This document shows, piece after piece, positions 1 to 7,155 of a DNA stretch of 45,933 nucleotides. The stretch lies in NCBI GenBank assembly GCA_017991915.1, contig JAGOPQ010000003.1, positions 1 to 45,933 of the forward strand. Reading direction: 5' to 3'. The notes under the pieces are model-generated. The model searched no databases, was not told where the DNA came from, and saw only the letters and a list, made by a program, of their open reading frames with translations. Both the position numbers and the translations under genes were made by a program. Origin of the DNA: Minisyncoccota bacterium (GTDB lineage Bacteria > Patescibacteriota > Minisyncoccia > Phycocordibacterales > UBA9973). Within the stretch, counting starts at the first letter, position 1, and every line of letters begins with the position of its first letter.

Positions 1-50
1 CCAGCCCTACCCAAGCTATTCTTCAATTTTTTTTCAATTTTAAAATCCAT
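1..50 (-). CDS. tgt: start of a probable queuine tRNA-ribosyltransferase (partial)
   Basis: An ATG at 50-48 lies two bases after the mreC stop and opens a frame that runs off the window. The 17 visible residues begin MDFKIEKKLKN and end SLGRAG. That resembles the N-terminus of bacterial Tgt, which exchanges guanine 34 of certain tRNAs for a queuine precursor, but the catalytic part lies outside the window. The tight spacing suggests that it is the last visible gene of the proS-mreB-mreC transcript. The assignment rests on a very short stretch and could be wrong; the existence of a coding start here is more secure than its name. Confidence 0.4.
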   Translation of the reverse strand, partial: MDFKIEKKLKNSLGRA

Positions 51-52
51 TA

Positions 53-856
53 TTATTTTTGAACTATCTGCACAAACTTTAGTTCTTGTATATTTATCGG
101 ACTGACAAGTAGGGCTTTTTGAAAAGCATCTCGCGGATCAGAGATGATAGTCTCTACCCTGCCCACCACATGTGGAGTAATTCCTGGTAACACCACTTCA
201 GTGCCCTTGGGTAAATTAAAATCACGAAGCAGTGTCATTTCAAAATTTCCACCACCACGTCCAACCAACTGCATAAAAATATCTTTATTTACTTCACCCG
301 AAACCACCACCTGTGTCTCTACTTTTGGACTAGAGAACAAAACAATTTTAGAAGAATCAGAATAAACTCCATCCACTCTACCTATGGGCACGTTTCCGTT
401 GGCAAACACCAAGGCTCCAGTCAAAACACCGTCATCTGATCCTGCATCCACTATCAACGTATCGTAGACGCTCTGGTTTGGCTTGGCCAGTATGCCAGCC
501 AATATCATCGGGGTACTTTCATTTTTTCTCAACAAAATTTCTTTCAATTGGGCATCCTCTGCCAACACAGCAGAGTGGCTGGAAATCAATCCCTCCATTT
601 CAGATATTTTAGTTTTCAATCTATCATTCTCGAGTGACAAAGTTTTTTTGGATTCAAAAAAAGCATTGGTGCCTTCTAATTTGGTGCCTATACTACCGCC
701 CAAAGACAAGATAGGTCGAAAGACTACGTGCACCACACCCGACAACCCTCTCGATACACCACTTCTAAAATAAAATAGCGTAAACAAAAAAACCACAAGA
801 ATGATTATTTTTATATAATTATTTCTTTTTGTTTTTCTATCTAGGTGGTAGCTCAT
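53..856 (-). CDS. mreC: rod shape-determining protein MreC
   Basis: 267 residues. A basic N-terminus (about residues 1-13) is followed by one membrane segment (about 14-31), then a predicted coiled coil (about 64-105, with SKKTLSLENDRLKTKI) and the beta-rich extracytoplasmic MreC domain, with the family-like stretch VDAGSDDGVLTGALV. MreC links cytoplasmic MreB filaments to the peptidoglycan elongation machinery outside the membrane. The start overlaps the 3' end of mreB by 20 bases, so the two are probably translationally coupled. No mreD follows; the next frame looks like tgt. Length is normal to slightly short for the family. Confidence 0.93.
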   Translation of the reverse strand: MSYHLDRKTKRNNYIKIIILVVFLFTLFYFRSGVSRGLSGVVHVVFRPILSLGGSIGTKLEGTNAFFESKKTLSLENDRLKTKISEMEGLISSHSAVLAEDAQLKEILLRKNESTPMILAGILAKPNQSVYDTLIVDAGSDDGVLTGALVFANGNVPIGRVDGVYSDSSKIVLFSSPKVETQVVVSGEVNKDIFMQLVGRGGGNFEMTLLRDFNLPKGTEVVLPGITPHVVGRVETIISDPRDAFQKALLVSPINIQELKFVQIVQK

Positions 857-1883
857 CTTGATGGCCTATTAATACATCTTTATAAGCTTCTAAGTCGTCC
901 AAGATAACTCCAGTACCTCGTGCCACAGCTGACAAGGGATCATCAATAACATACACAGGAATACGTAGAACGTTTTGCATCAACGTGTCTAAACCAGTTA
1001 AAAGAGCGCCACCGCCAGAGAGTGTGATACCTCGGTGCATGATGTCAGCCAGAATCTCTGGTGGAGTAGTTTCTAGTACATTTTTTACCCCTTCAATCAA
1101 TTCTTTAATAGATAAAGAAAAAGCTTCTCGAATATCAGAATCAGTCACCACCACTTCACGAGGTAGACCAGTTAATAGGTCCCGTCCACGAACTTCTGTC
1201 TCCATGTATTCTCCGGGAATAACAGAACTAATAGCAATTTTGATTTGTTCTGCGGTGCGCTCACCAACTAAAATTTTAAATTCATCACGCATGTAAGTGA
1301 TGATGTCGTTATTCAACCTATCACCAGCAACTTTCAAATTTTTAGAATTTACAATACCACCCAGAGATATAACCGCGATGTCAGTAGTACCGCCACCGAT
1401 ATCTATGATGAGTGAACCCACTGGATCCTTGATTGGTAGACGAATACCGATAGCTGCCGCCATTGGTTCCTCGACTAGGAATACTTCACGAGCACCCGCA
1501 GACCGAGCTGCATCATACACTGCGCGAGTTTCCACATTGGTAGTACCAGAAGGAACACCCACCACCACTCTTGGCTTGGCTAGTTTGGGTGCAATTTTAT
1601 CAGCTTTATTTATTAGATACGCAAGCATTTCTTCGGTTACTTCAAAATCCGAAATCACTCCATCCACCAATGGGCGAACAGCTCTTATGTGTCCTGGGGT
1701 ACGTCCAAGCATTTCTTTAGCTTTAGCACCCACAGCTAGAATTTGGTTGGTCTTTACGTTAACCGCCACCACCGATGGTTCGTTTATCACAATACCGTGA
1801 CCTTTTAAATACACCAAAGTATTTGATGTACCCAGATCAATACCAATATCATTTGAAATTAGTTTGTAAATTTTATCAAACAT
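837..1883 (-). CDS. mreB: rod shape-determining protein MreB
   Basis: 348 residues, full length for this actin-like ATPase. The nucleotide-binding motifs are clear: phosphate-1 loop IGIDLGTSNTLVY near the N-terminus, phosphate-2 DIGGGTTDIAVIS about residue 160, and the adenosine motif SGGGALLTGLD about residue 290. MreB filaments under the inner membrane guide lateral cell-wall synthesis and give a rod or curved cell. The gene begins 5 bases after the proS stop and overlaps mreC, so it is read as part of a proS-mreB-mreC transcript. Nothing in it appears broken. Confidence 0.97.
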   Translation of the reverse strand: MFDKIYKLISNDIGIDLGTSNTLVYLKGHGIVINEPSVVAVNVKTNQILAVGAKAKEMLGRTPGHIRAVRPLVDGVISDFEVTEEMLAYLINKADKIAPKLAKPRVVVGVPSGTTNVETRAVYDAARSAGAREVFLVEEPMAAAIGIRLPIKDPVGSLIIDIGGGTTDIAVISLGGIVNSKNLKVAGDRLNNDIITYMRDEFKILVGERTAEQIKIAISSVIPGEYMETEVRGRDLLTGLPREVVVTDSDIREAFSLSIKELIEGVKNVLETTPPEILADIMHRGITLSGGGALLTGLDTLMQNVLRIPVYVIDDPLSAVARGTGVILDDLEAYKDVLIGHQDELPPR

Positions 1884-1888
1884 AGAAG

Positions 1889-3151
1889 TTACGCTTGCGC
1901 TTCACCAACCAGAGAGACCAGTTCTTCGGCGTTTATAATCTTTCCTTTGTCCTCAATTCTCTTCTTAACTTCTACTCCGCCCTCCTTCATACTTCGCTCA
2001 GAGACTACTGCTCGATAAGGCATACCAAGCAAATCTGCATCTGCAAATTTTTCTCCTGGGGATACCCCACTTCTATCATCAAACAAAACTTCTACACCAG
2101 CTTGAGATAAAATATCATACACTCTGTCTGCTTCATTTTTTACTGCTTCACTTTCACCGAGCAATAGTAAATGCACGGCAAAAGGAGCTATAGATGCAGG
2201 CCAGATGATACCCTTGTCGTCAGCCAAGGCCTCTACCACAGTGCCCATTAGCCGTCCTAGGCCGATACCGTAACTACCCATGATGACTAGGTTTTCTTGG
2301 CTGTTTTCATCCTTATATTTCAAGTCAAAGGGTGCGGAAAACTTTGTACCAAGTGAAAAGATATTACCCACTTCCACTGCCCTCTTTTCAACCAATTTTT
2401 CTTTATCGAGTTTTAATTCAGCTATGATTTCGTCATTGTAAACTTCCTTGTTTATGGCGATACCCAGATTTTCATCCAGATAAATAGTGTCTTCACCCAC
2501 AGAAGTTATGGTTTGAAATTCATGAGAAAATTTGGAAAAACTTCCACCTGACGCAAAAGTCATATAAGTGACATGACCTAGGCCCACTCTCTTGAAGACA
2601 TTTTGATAAGCCACTTTCGCCTTTTCGTAAAATTCATTGTGTTCAGCTTCGGTCTTAGAAAAAGAGTATAACGCTTTCCAATAAAATTCTCGTCCTCGCA
2701 TCATTCCAGATTTAGTTCTGGTTTCATTTCGAAAAATATTTTTAAAATCGTATGGATATATCGGTAGATCTTTATATGAACTTACATATTGTTTGAGAAT
2801 ACTGGAATAAGCTTCTTCGTTTGTAAAAGACAAGCCAAGCTCCCCTCCATTTTTTAATTTAGTTTTAAACCAACTATCTACGACTTCATCACTCCAGCGA
2901 TCGGATTTTTCCCAAACTTCTTTGCTTTGCAACACAGAAGTTCTCATTTCTATTCCACCAATCGCATCCATTTCCTCACGGATGATGTTTTCCACCTTAT
3001 TTAGAACCCGTAAACCAAGTGGTAAAAACGAGTAAACCCCCGCCATTTCCTTGTATACAAAGCCCCCTCGGATCAAAAGTTCCGCATTTTTAGAGGTTTC
3101 GTCAGCAGGTGCTTCTTTCTTGGTTCTAGTGAAAAGTTTAGATTGTCTCAT
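1889..3151 (-). CDS. proS: prolyl-tRNA synthetase lacking the editing insertion
   Basis: Class II synthetase that charges tRNA-Pro. Motif 2 (FRNETRTKSGMMRGREF) and motif 3 (GSYGIGLGRLMG) are present, and a C-terminal anticodon-binding domain follows. Between them only a short linker of about 70 residues stands where bacterial-type ProRS carries the INS domain of roughly 180 residues that clears Ala-tRNA-Pro; the protein is therefore 420 residues instead of about 570. The start is set at the ATG at 3151 (MRQSKLFTRT): a -10 hexamer TAAGAT ends 8 bases before it, and the upstream frame back to 3253 is not family-like and contains the promoter. Another ATG at 3160 overlaps the -10. The gene is divergent from rpsB and leads the mreB-mreC transcript. 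Confidence 0.93.
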   Translation of the reverse strand: MRQSKLFTRTKKEAPADETSKNAELLIRGGFVYKEMAGVYSFLPLGLRVLNKVENIIREEMDAIGGIEMRTSVLQSKEVWEKSDRWSDEVVDSWFKTKLKNGGELGLSFTNEEAYSSILKQYVSSYKDLPIYPYDFKNIFRNETRTKSGMMRGREFYWKALYSFSKTEAEHNEFYEKAKVAYQNVFKRVGLGHVTYMTFASGGSFSKFSHEFQTITSVGEDTIYLDENLGIAINKEVYNDEIIAELKLDKEKLVEKRAVEVGNIFSLGTKFSAPFDLKYKDENSQENLVIMGSYGIGLGRLMGTVVEALADDKGIIWPASIAPFAVHLLLLGESEAVKNEADRVYDILSQAGVEVLFDDRSGVSPGEKFADADLLGMPYRAVVSERSMKEGGVEVKKRIEDKGKIINAEELVSLVGEAQA

Positions 3152-3158
3152 ACTCCCC

Positions 3159-3187
3159 ATCTTAACCGAAAAAACCTTTTTGGTCAA
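3159..3187 (-). promoter_or_regulatory. proS promoter, leaderless type
   Basis: On the minus strand a -35 TTGACC (3182-3187) is followed after exactly 17 bases by -10 TAAGAT (3159-3164). The -10 ends 8 bases before the proS ATG at 3151, so transcription is expected to begin on or next to the start codon. No Shine-Dalgarno sequence is possible in such a transcript. Confidence 0.75.
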
Positions 3188-3211
3188 AGCCCTAAAAAAT
3201 AACGCGGAAAT

Positions 3212-3240
3212 TTGCCAAAGGTCAAACTTTCTGCTAGAAT
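3212..3240 (+). promoter_or_regulatory. rpsB promoter, leaderless type
   Basis: -35 TTGCCA (3212-3217), 17-base spacer, extended -10 TGC-TAGAAT (hexamer 3235-3240). The ATG at 3248 is 8 bases beyond the hexamer, which is the expected transcription start. The promoter lies within the upstream extension of the open frame, so that extension cannot be translated from this transcript. Confidence 0.8.
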
Positions 3241-3247
3241 GACTCCT

Positions 3248-3976
3248 ATGCAAAAAGCGAAAAATACCGATAAAAGTACTGATAGCCTAGTAGAGCAAAT
3301 GTTCAATGCAGGCGCACATTATGGCTATTCCAAGACCAGAAGGCACCCTTCTGTTTCTACTTATATATACGCAACCAAGAACAATGGCGATATCATCGAC
3401 CTTGAGAAGACAGTTTCCCTACTTGGTGAAGCTACAGAGTTTGTAAAAGAATTGGGAGCTAAAGGAAAGACAGTTCTTTTCGTTGGTACCAAGCCTGAAG
3501 CTAAAGTAGCGTTGAAAAATGTTGCTGAATCTCTAGGAATGCCATACGTAAATGAACGATGGATCGGTGGTACTCTTTCTAACTTCACAGAAATCAAAAA
3601 GAGAATCGCTGAACTTGAAAATTACCGCAAAGAAAGTAAAGAAGGTGGACTAGAAAAATATACCAAGAAAGAAAGAGGCGTAATGGCTAAAAAGATGGAG
3701 AAGCTTTCTGTATACTACTCTGGTTTGGTTGGACTCAAAAAGACTCCAGACGCTCTATTTATAGTAGATGCTAAGGCAGAGCACATCGCTGCTGCTGAAG
3801 CTAAGAGTATGGACGTACCGGTAGTTGCTCTTGTAAACTCTGACTCAAATATCAAAACCATAGACTTCCCTATCATCGGTAACGACGCTGGAGTACCATC
3901 TATTAAACTTTTCACCACTGCTATTGCTGACGCTTACAAAGCTGGCACTGCTTTGGTGCCTAATAAAACAGCCTAA
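3248..3976 (+). CDS. rpsB: 30S ribosomal protein S2
   Basis: 242 residues with the usual S2 landmarks: the N-terminal FNAGAHYGYSKTRRHPSV, the long alpha-helical hairpin in the middle (residues about 100-160) and the C-terminal VPVVALVNSDSN followed by FPIIGNDAGVPSIKLF. S2 binds late in small-subunit assembly near the head-body junction and, in many bacteria, helps S1 bind. The ATG at 3248 is chosen over TTG at 3212 and ATG at 3239 because the promoter -10 ends at 3240. tsf follows after 6 bases, the classic rpsB-tsf pair, and a small membrane gene follows tsf. Confidence 0.95.
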   Translation: MQKAKNTDKSTDSLVEQMFNAGAHYGYSKTRRHPSVSTYIYATKNNGDIIDLEKTVSLLGEATEFVKELGAKGKTVLFVGTKPEAKVALKNVAESLGMPYVNERWIGGTLSNFTEIKKRIAELENYRKESKEGGLEKYTKKERGVMAKKMEKLSVYYSGLVGLKKTPDALFIVDAKAEHIAAAEAKSMDVPVVALVNSDSNIKTIDFPIIGNDAGVPSIKLFTTAIADAYKAGTALVPNKTA

Positions 3977-3982
3977 ATAAAT

Positions 3983-4762
3983 ATGTCTATACAAATAACA
4001 ACTGAGTTAATCAAGGAACTTAGAGATGCCACTGGTATTTCTATAATGCAATGTAAACGTGCCCTAGAAGAAGCTGAGGGTGACATGAAGAAGGCCCTAG
4101 CCATCTTGAAGAAAACAAGTTCAGACATCGCTATGAAGAAAGCTGACCGAACTACTGCCGACGGCCGAGTCATGATAAAGGGAGACGATAAAAAGTCTGT
4201 TTTGGTTGCCCTTCTATGTGAGACTGACTTCGTTTCCAAGAATGATGACTTCGTAAACTTGCTTGGTGAACTTACTGACAAAGCTCTAGCCGAAGGAGTA
4301 GAGACAATGAAAGCTAGCGCTAAGGAAATGATTGACCCTGTAATTCAAAAGACTGGTGAGAACATCCAACTTGGTGATGCTGTAGAAGTATCAGGCGGAG
4401 TTGTGGGAAGCTACGTACACAACAACAAAATGGCTGTCATTGTTTCTATAGAAGGCGGTAATGCTGAGCTAGCTAGAGATATAGCTATGCACATCACTGC
4501 TATGCGCCCTGAATACATCACCAAAGAAGATATCAATGAGGAAGCACAAGCAACCATGACTGAAATATTCAAAAAAGAAGTGGATGCCATAGACAAGCCA
4601 GAAGAAATCAAGAAGAAGATGCTCGAGGGTAAAATCGCAACTTACTTCAAAGAAAAGACTTTACTAGATCAGCCCTTCATCAAAGATGGTGAAAAAACAG
4701 TGAGTGCCCTTTTGACTCAAGCTTCTGCAAAGATCAAGGAAGTAAAGCGTTATTCTATATAA
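3983..4762 (+). CDS. tsf: elongation factor Ts
   Basis: 259 residues. The N-terminal UBA-like domain (residues about 1-50, TGISIMQCKRALEEAEGDMKK) and the core with VALLCETDFVSKNDDF, the contact region for EF-Tu, are recognisable. EF-Ts is the nucleotide exchange factor that recycles EF-Tu-GDP. It is co-transcribed with rpsB (6-base gap) and has no Shine-Dalgarno sequence; the preceding bases are A+T-rich. It ends 2 bases before the next small membrane gene. Confidence 0.96.
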   Translation: MSIQITTELIKELRDATGISIMQCKRALEEAEGDMKKALAILKKTSSDIAMKKADRTTADGRVMIKGDDKKSVLVALLCETDFVSKNDDFVNLLGELTDKALAEGVETMKASAKEMIDPVIQKTGENIQLGDAVEVSGGVVGSYVHNNKMAVIVSIEGGNAELARDIAMHITAMRPEYITKEDINEEAQATMTEIFKKEVDAIDKPEEIKKKMLEGKIATYFKEKTLLDQPFIKDGEKTVSALLTQASAKIKEVKRYSI

Positions 4763-4764
4763 AA

Positions 4765-5169
4765 ATGTATATTACTTTTATATTATTCTTTATATCATTG
4801 GCGGGAATCATGCTCATGGTGGGACGCAAGCTCGCCCCAGTACGAAATGGTCAGATATTCGCCCAAGAATACCCTCACCCGTTTGTACCACACATTGAAA
4901 ACCTAAAACGTTTTAGTTACAAGAGTCTTAGAAAATACGAACACATAGCTCTGGTAGCTACACTGCGGATGTATGTTCGTTTTTCAAACTACACCAAATA
5001 CTCATACTCAGTCTTAGTAGCTAAAATAAAGACCGCCATAAATAAAGACCGATTTGATGGAGATACCGCCGACAAGAGAGAGATATCTAAATTCCTGAAA
5101 ATTATTTCCGATTACAAGAAGAGAGTTAGAAATATCAAGCACAGAATTAAAGAGGAAGAAATGAAGTAG
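4765..5169 (+). CDS. small membrane-anchored protein of unknown function
   Basis: 134 residues. The first 20 are a hydrophobic segment (MYITFILFFISLAGIMLMVG) that would anchor the protein with a basic soluble remainder, rich in Lys and Arg, on one side of the membrane. The C-terminal 40 residues look helical (FLKIISDYKKRVRNIKHRI). I do not recognise a family. Position two bases after tsf means that it is probably the third gene of the rpsB-tsf transcript. The codon composition matches its neighbours, so it appears native. Confidence 0.75.
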   Translation: MYITFILFFISLAGIMLMVGRKLAPVRNGQIFAQEYPHPFVPHIENLKRFSYKSLRKYEHIALVATLRMYVRFSNYTKYSYSVLVAKIKTAINKDRFDGDTADKREISKFLKIISDYKKRVRNIKHRIKEEEMK

Positions 5170-5172
5170 TTG

Positions 5173-5181
5173 TGTTAGAAT
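5173..5181 (+). promoter_or_regulatory. extended -10 of the original tRNA-Thr promoter
   Basis: TGT-TAGAAT (hexamer 5176-5181), the same hexamer as at rpsB. The expected transcription start, about 5188, is five bases before the tRNA-like 5' fragment at 5193, as expected for a tRNA gene. No good -35 is visible. The promoter now precedes the truncated copy, the GIY-YIG gene and the intact tRNA. Confidence 0.5.
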
Positions 5182-5192
5182 GTTTGTTGTAA

Positions 5193-5251
5193 GCCGCCTT
5201 AGCTCCCCGCCCGTACCGAACGGCACGTTCGGGCGGGAGTTGGTAGAGCAA
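5193..5251 (+). pseudogene. duplicated 5' end of tRNA-Thr split by a palindrome
   Basis: Bases 5193-5205 and 5238-5251 together repeat the first 27 bases of the intact tRNA-Thr at 5499 exactly (acceptor 5' strand, D arm). A 32-base palindrome interrupts them between the 5' strand of the D stem and the D loop. The rest of the tRNA is missing; A+T-rich sequence and the GIY-YIG start codon follow. The fragment cannot make a tRNA, yet it occupies the position directly behind the promoter, suggesting that this was the original tRNA locus. Confidence 0.8.
5206..5237. repeat. G+C-rich palindrome inside the tRNA fragment
   Basis: The outer arms CCCGCCCG (5206-5213) and CGGGCGGG (5230-5237) are perfectly complementary. 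With a four-base bulge the pairing extends inward to GAACG/CGTTC around a GCA loop, about 12 pairs in all. The composition is far from that of the surrounding A+T-rich DNA. The tRNA D stem (GCTC/GAGC) can still pair around it, so a transcript would carry an enlarged D arm. Confidence 0.8.
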
Positions 5252-5265
5252 TAAATGCCAATTAT

Positions 5266-5508
5266 ATGTTTACAGTCTATGTACTAAAAGACAAAGACGA
5301 GAAAGTATATAAAGGTATGACAAATAACCTGAACAGAAGATTGTCAGAGCATAATTCAGGCCACACACAAACAACAAGTAGCATGAAAAAACTTAGACTT
5401 GTGTATAAGGAAGAATATGCTACATTTGAAGAAGCCAGAAAAAGAGAGTTGTATTTTAAGTCAGCTGCAGGAAGAAGATTTTTGAAGAAACAAATAACGC
5501 CGCCTTAG
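5266..5508 (+). CDS. GIY-YIG nuclease-domain protein, single domain
   Basis: 80 residues, consisting only of the GIY-YIG fold: TVYVL near the N-terminus, VYKGMT about ten residues later, NNLNRRLSEHNSG, and the catalytic-glutamate region EARKRELYFKSAAGRRF. Such stand-alone domains (UPF0213/YhbQ-like) are common in bacteria; their job is mostly unknown, while related domains act as homing or repair nucleases. The stop codon TAG lies inside the intact tRNA-Thr (bases 8-10 of the tRNA), and a copy of the tRNA 5' end lies just upstream. The gene is thus enclosed by tRNA sequence, which suggests insertion into the tRNA gene. No Shine-Dalgarno sequence. Confidence 0.88.
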   Translation: MFTVYVLKDKDEKVYKGMTNNLNRRLSEHNSGHTQTTSSMKKLRLVYKEEYATFEEARKRELYFKSAAGRRFLKKQITPP

Positions 5509-5574
5509 CTCAGTTGGTAGAGCAACGCTTTTGTAAAGCGAAGGTCCTCGGTTCGAATCCGAGAGGCGGCTCCA
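5499..5574 (+). tRNA. tRNA-Thr (anticodon TGT), CCA encoded
   Basis: Cloverleaf by eye: acceptor GCCGCCT/AGGCGGC, D arm GCTC-AGTTGGTA-GAGC, anticodon loop TTTGTAA with anticodon TGT (reads ACA/ACG), T arm CTCGG-TTCGAAT-CCGAG, discriminator T, then an encoded CCA (5572-5574). The first anticodon-stem pair is an A-A mismatch. The first ten bases also hold the 3' end of the GIY-YIG gene. No separate promoter is evident, so expression probably depends on transcription from 5176 through that gene. Confidence 0.95.
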
Positions 5575-5588
5575 TATAAAAAGCAAAA

Positions 5589-5630
5589 GGGGCGCTCCCA
5601 ACGTAATCATTCAATTACGTGGTGCGCCCC
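5589..5630 (-). terminator. terminator of unit C1
   Basis: Nested stem: outer GGGGCGC (5589-5595) with GCGCCCC (5624-5630), inner ACGTAAT (5601-5607) with ATTACGT (5614-5620). Read on the minus strand the hairpin is followed by TTTTGCTTTTTATA, so it should stop transcription of the gene that ends at 5660. On the plus strand no T run follows. Confidence 0.75.
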
Positions 5631-5659
5631 TGTGATTAATGTAAGAACATATTCGTTGT

Positions 5660-7027
5660 TCAATCCTTCGCGAGAAGACTCATCATGGTATCGTAGTCGT
5701 GGGCGAGTTTGTTAGCTCGAATCATTCGCTTCGACGTGTATGCTTCGATCCGATAGAACTGGACCTCGCAGGTCTGATACTCATGGCCATTTGGAAACTC
5801 AACCGGTTCGTTCTGCGGTTCGCCGACGAAGAAGTAGGCATTCGCATTCAGTGGAGCGATGGCTTGCACCTCGTTTACGCCGAACTTGAAGAAAACATGA
5901 TGTCCGGCAACAGGAGTACGGAAAATGACAGGATCGCCGACCTTCTCCATGGAAATGACCAAATACTCGGGCTCCCCGGTATCCATCCTCTCTCCAACCT
6001 TCGGATACTGGGTGAACCATAAATCTTCGATCTGCATGAGGCCACGGAAACCGACGTCTTCCGGCTTCTTCACTGGCACGAGCAAGTCGCGCCAGTGTTT
6101 CCGCAGAAGGTTGTGGGCATCGGGCCCCTTCTGGATACCCGAGTGGATTTCGTCGCCAACCTGGATGCCAACAAGGCGAACTCCGTTCCACCACTCATGA
6201 CAGCTCACATCAAGCGTAAGACTTTCTTCGCCGTCCTGATGAAGGTGACACAGCCGACCAGTCGAGACCAGGTGTGCAATCGCCATTCCTTCTTCGATCT
6301 CACGGAATCCATCACTACGGCACAAGAAGTAACCGCAGTTTGCCGCACCCTCCAACTTGAGGATAAGCGGATCGGAGTTCTCGGCGCCATCGCGCTCATG
6401 CAGAGAACGACGACGATTGAAGAAATGACTGTTGCTTGGAACATCGTACTTGTTGTCGGGATCAAGCCCAGCTTGTTCCCGATGCCACCTTCTGGCAGCT
6501 TCAGCATGAGCTTTGACGTACTCCTCGGTCTGTGGACCGAATCTCGCCCTGAGCACCGGATCAACCAGAGCTTCGGAGTACCGAAGCACCTGGAGGAACG
6601 GATACTTGTAACGTTCAACGTATTCTTCGAGATCAATGATGCTGACCTCGCCGAACTTCCCAGCTTCGAGATCCAGAAACTCCTGGGCCGTAATTCGACC
6701 ACCACGATTATTGCGCTCCTTGTCCTTGTACTCCCAGCTGTACGCCTTTTGGGCGCCTTCGAGAGTGGACATGGGGCCGACGCCGTGAGCGACGATCAAG
6801 ATCCGCCTGCCGGACTTGGAAAAACCGTAGTACTCCGCCGTAAGAGTCGTGAAGTACGTCTCCCAGGGCAGTTCGCCGGGCTTGGTTGCAACTCGAGCCG
6901 CGATGATATCGGGCATGGTTGCGAGTCGTCCACCCTTTCCAGCGAACCTCAAGGCTTGTAGCCAAGCTGGAGTAAGTCCATCGGGGTGGTGAAAGGCCAT
7001 CGCGTTTCCAGAAAGCTTCGTTTCCAC
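5660..7027 (-). CDS. large soluble protein of unknown function, G+C-rich (unit C1)
   Basis: 455 residues, no signal peptide or membrane segment visible. I do not recognise a family. The segment RRILIVAHGVGPMSTLEGAQ could suggest an alpha/beta fold, but I see no convincing catalytic motif; the C-terminal third (EYLVISMEKVGDPVIF onward) is beta-strand-like with aromatic residues. The start is a GTG at 7027 preceded by AAGGGGA at good Shine-Dalgarno distance. The gene is clearly richer in G+C than its neighbours (36 of 60 bases in 6061-6120, against 23 of 60 in 18181-18240 of rpoB). It has its own promoter and terminator. Foreign origin is likely. The long plus-strand frame at 6095-6961 is a shadow of this composition. 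Confidence 0.8.
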   Translation of the reverse strand: METKLSGNAMAFHHPDGLTPAWLQALRFAGKGGRLATMPDIIAARVATKPGELPWETYFTTLTAEYYGFSKSGRRILIVAHGVGPMSTLEGAQKAYSWEYKDKERNNRGGRITAQEFLDLEAGKFGEVSIIDLEEYVERYKYPFLQVLRYSEALVDPVLRARFGPQTEEYVKAHAEAARRWHREQAGLDPDNKYDVPSNSHFFNRRRSLHERDGAENSDPLILKLEGAANCGYFLCRSDGFREIEEGMAIAHLVSTGRLCHLHQDGEESLTLDVSCHEWWNGVRLVGIQVGDEIHSGIQKGPDAHNLLRKHWRDLLVPVKKPEDVGFRGLMQIEDLWFTQYPKVGERMDTGEPEYLVISMEKVGDPVIFRTPVAGHHVFFKFGVNEVQAIAPLNANAYFFVGEPQNEPVEFPNGHEYQTCEVQFYRIEAYTSKRMIRANKLAHDYDTMMSLLAKD

Positions 7028-7069
7028 GTTGGTCCCCTTGCCTTGTTTAAGGCTTTAGGATTGATTTTC

Positions 7070-7134
7070 AACGAACATTGAGGTTGTCTCAACGTCGCCA
7101 AATACACACTACAATCTTAAAATAATTTAGTCAA
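7070..7134 (-). promoter_or_regulatory. promoter and leader hairpin of unit C1
   Basis: Minus strand: -35 TTGACT (7129-7134), 17 bases, -10 TAGTGT (7106-7111). The leader of about 70 bases contains an inverted repeat ACGTTGAG/CTCAATGT (arms 7088-7095 and 7075-7082, one G-U), which could be an operator or an RNA hairpin. A second hairpin GCCTT-AAAC-AAGGC lies just before the Shine-Dalgarno sequence. The -10 match is modest. Confidence 0.5.
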
Positions 7135-7155
7135 GTAAATCAGTTTTTATAAAAT

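Noticed and set aside
3212-3247. Longer S2 from TTG at 3212 or ATG at 3239
   Set aside because: Both lie in the promoter; the TTG is the first part of the -35 element itself.
3152-3253. N-terminal extension of ProRS from a TTG at 3253 or ATG at 3160
   Set aside because: The stretch carries the -35 and -10 elements of the gene and is not like ProRS.
6095-6961. 288-codon plus-strand frame opposite C1
   Set aside because: The G+C-rich composition of C1 keeps other frames open. Only the minus-strand frame has a promoter, Shine-Dalgarno site and terminator.
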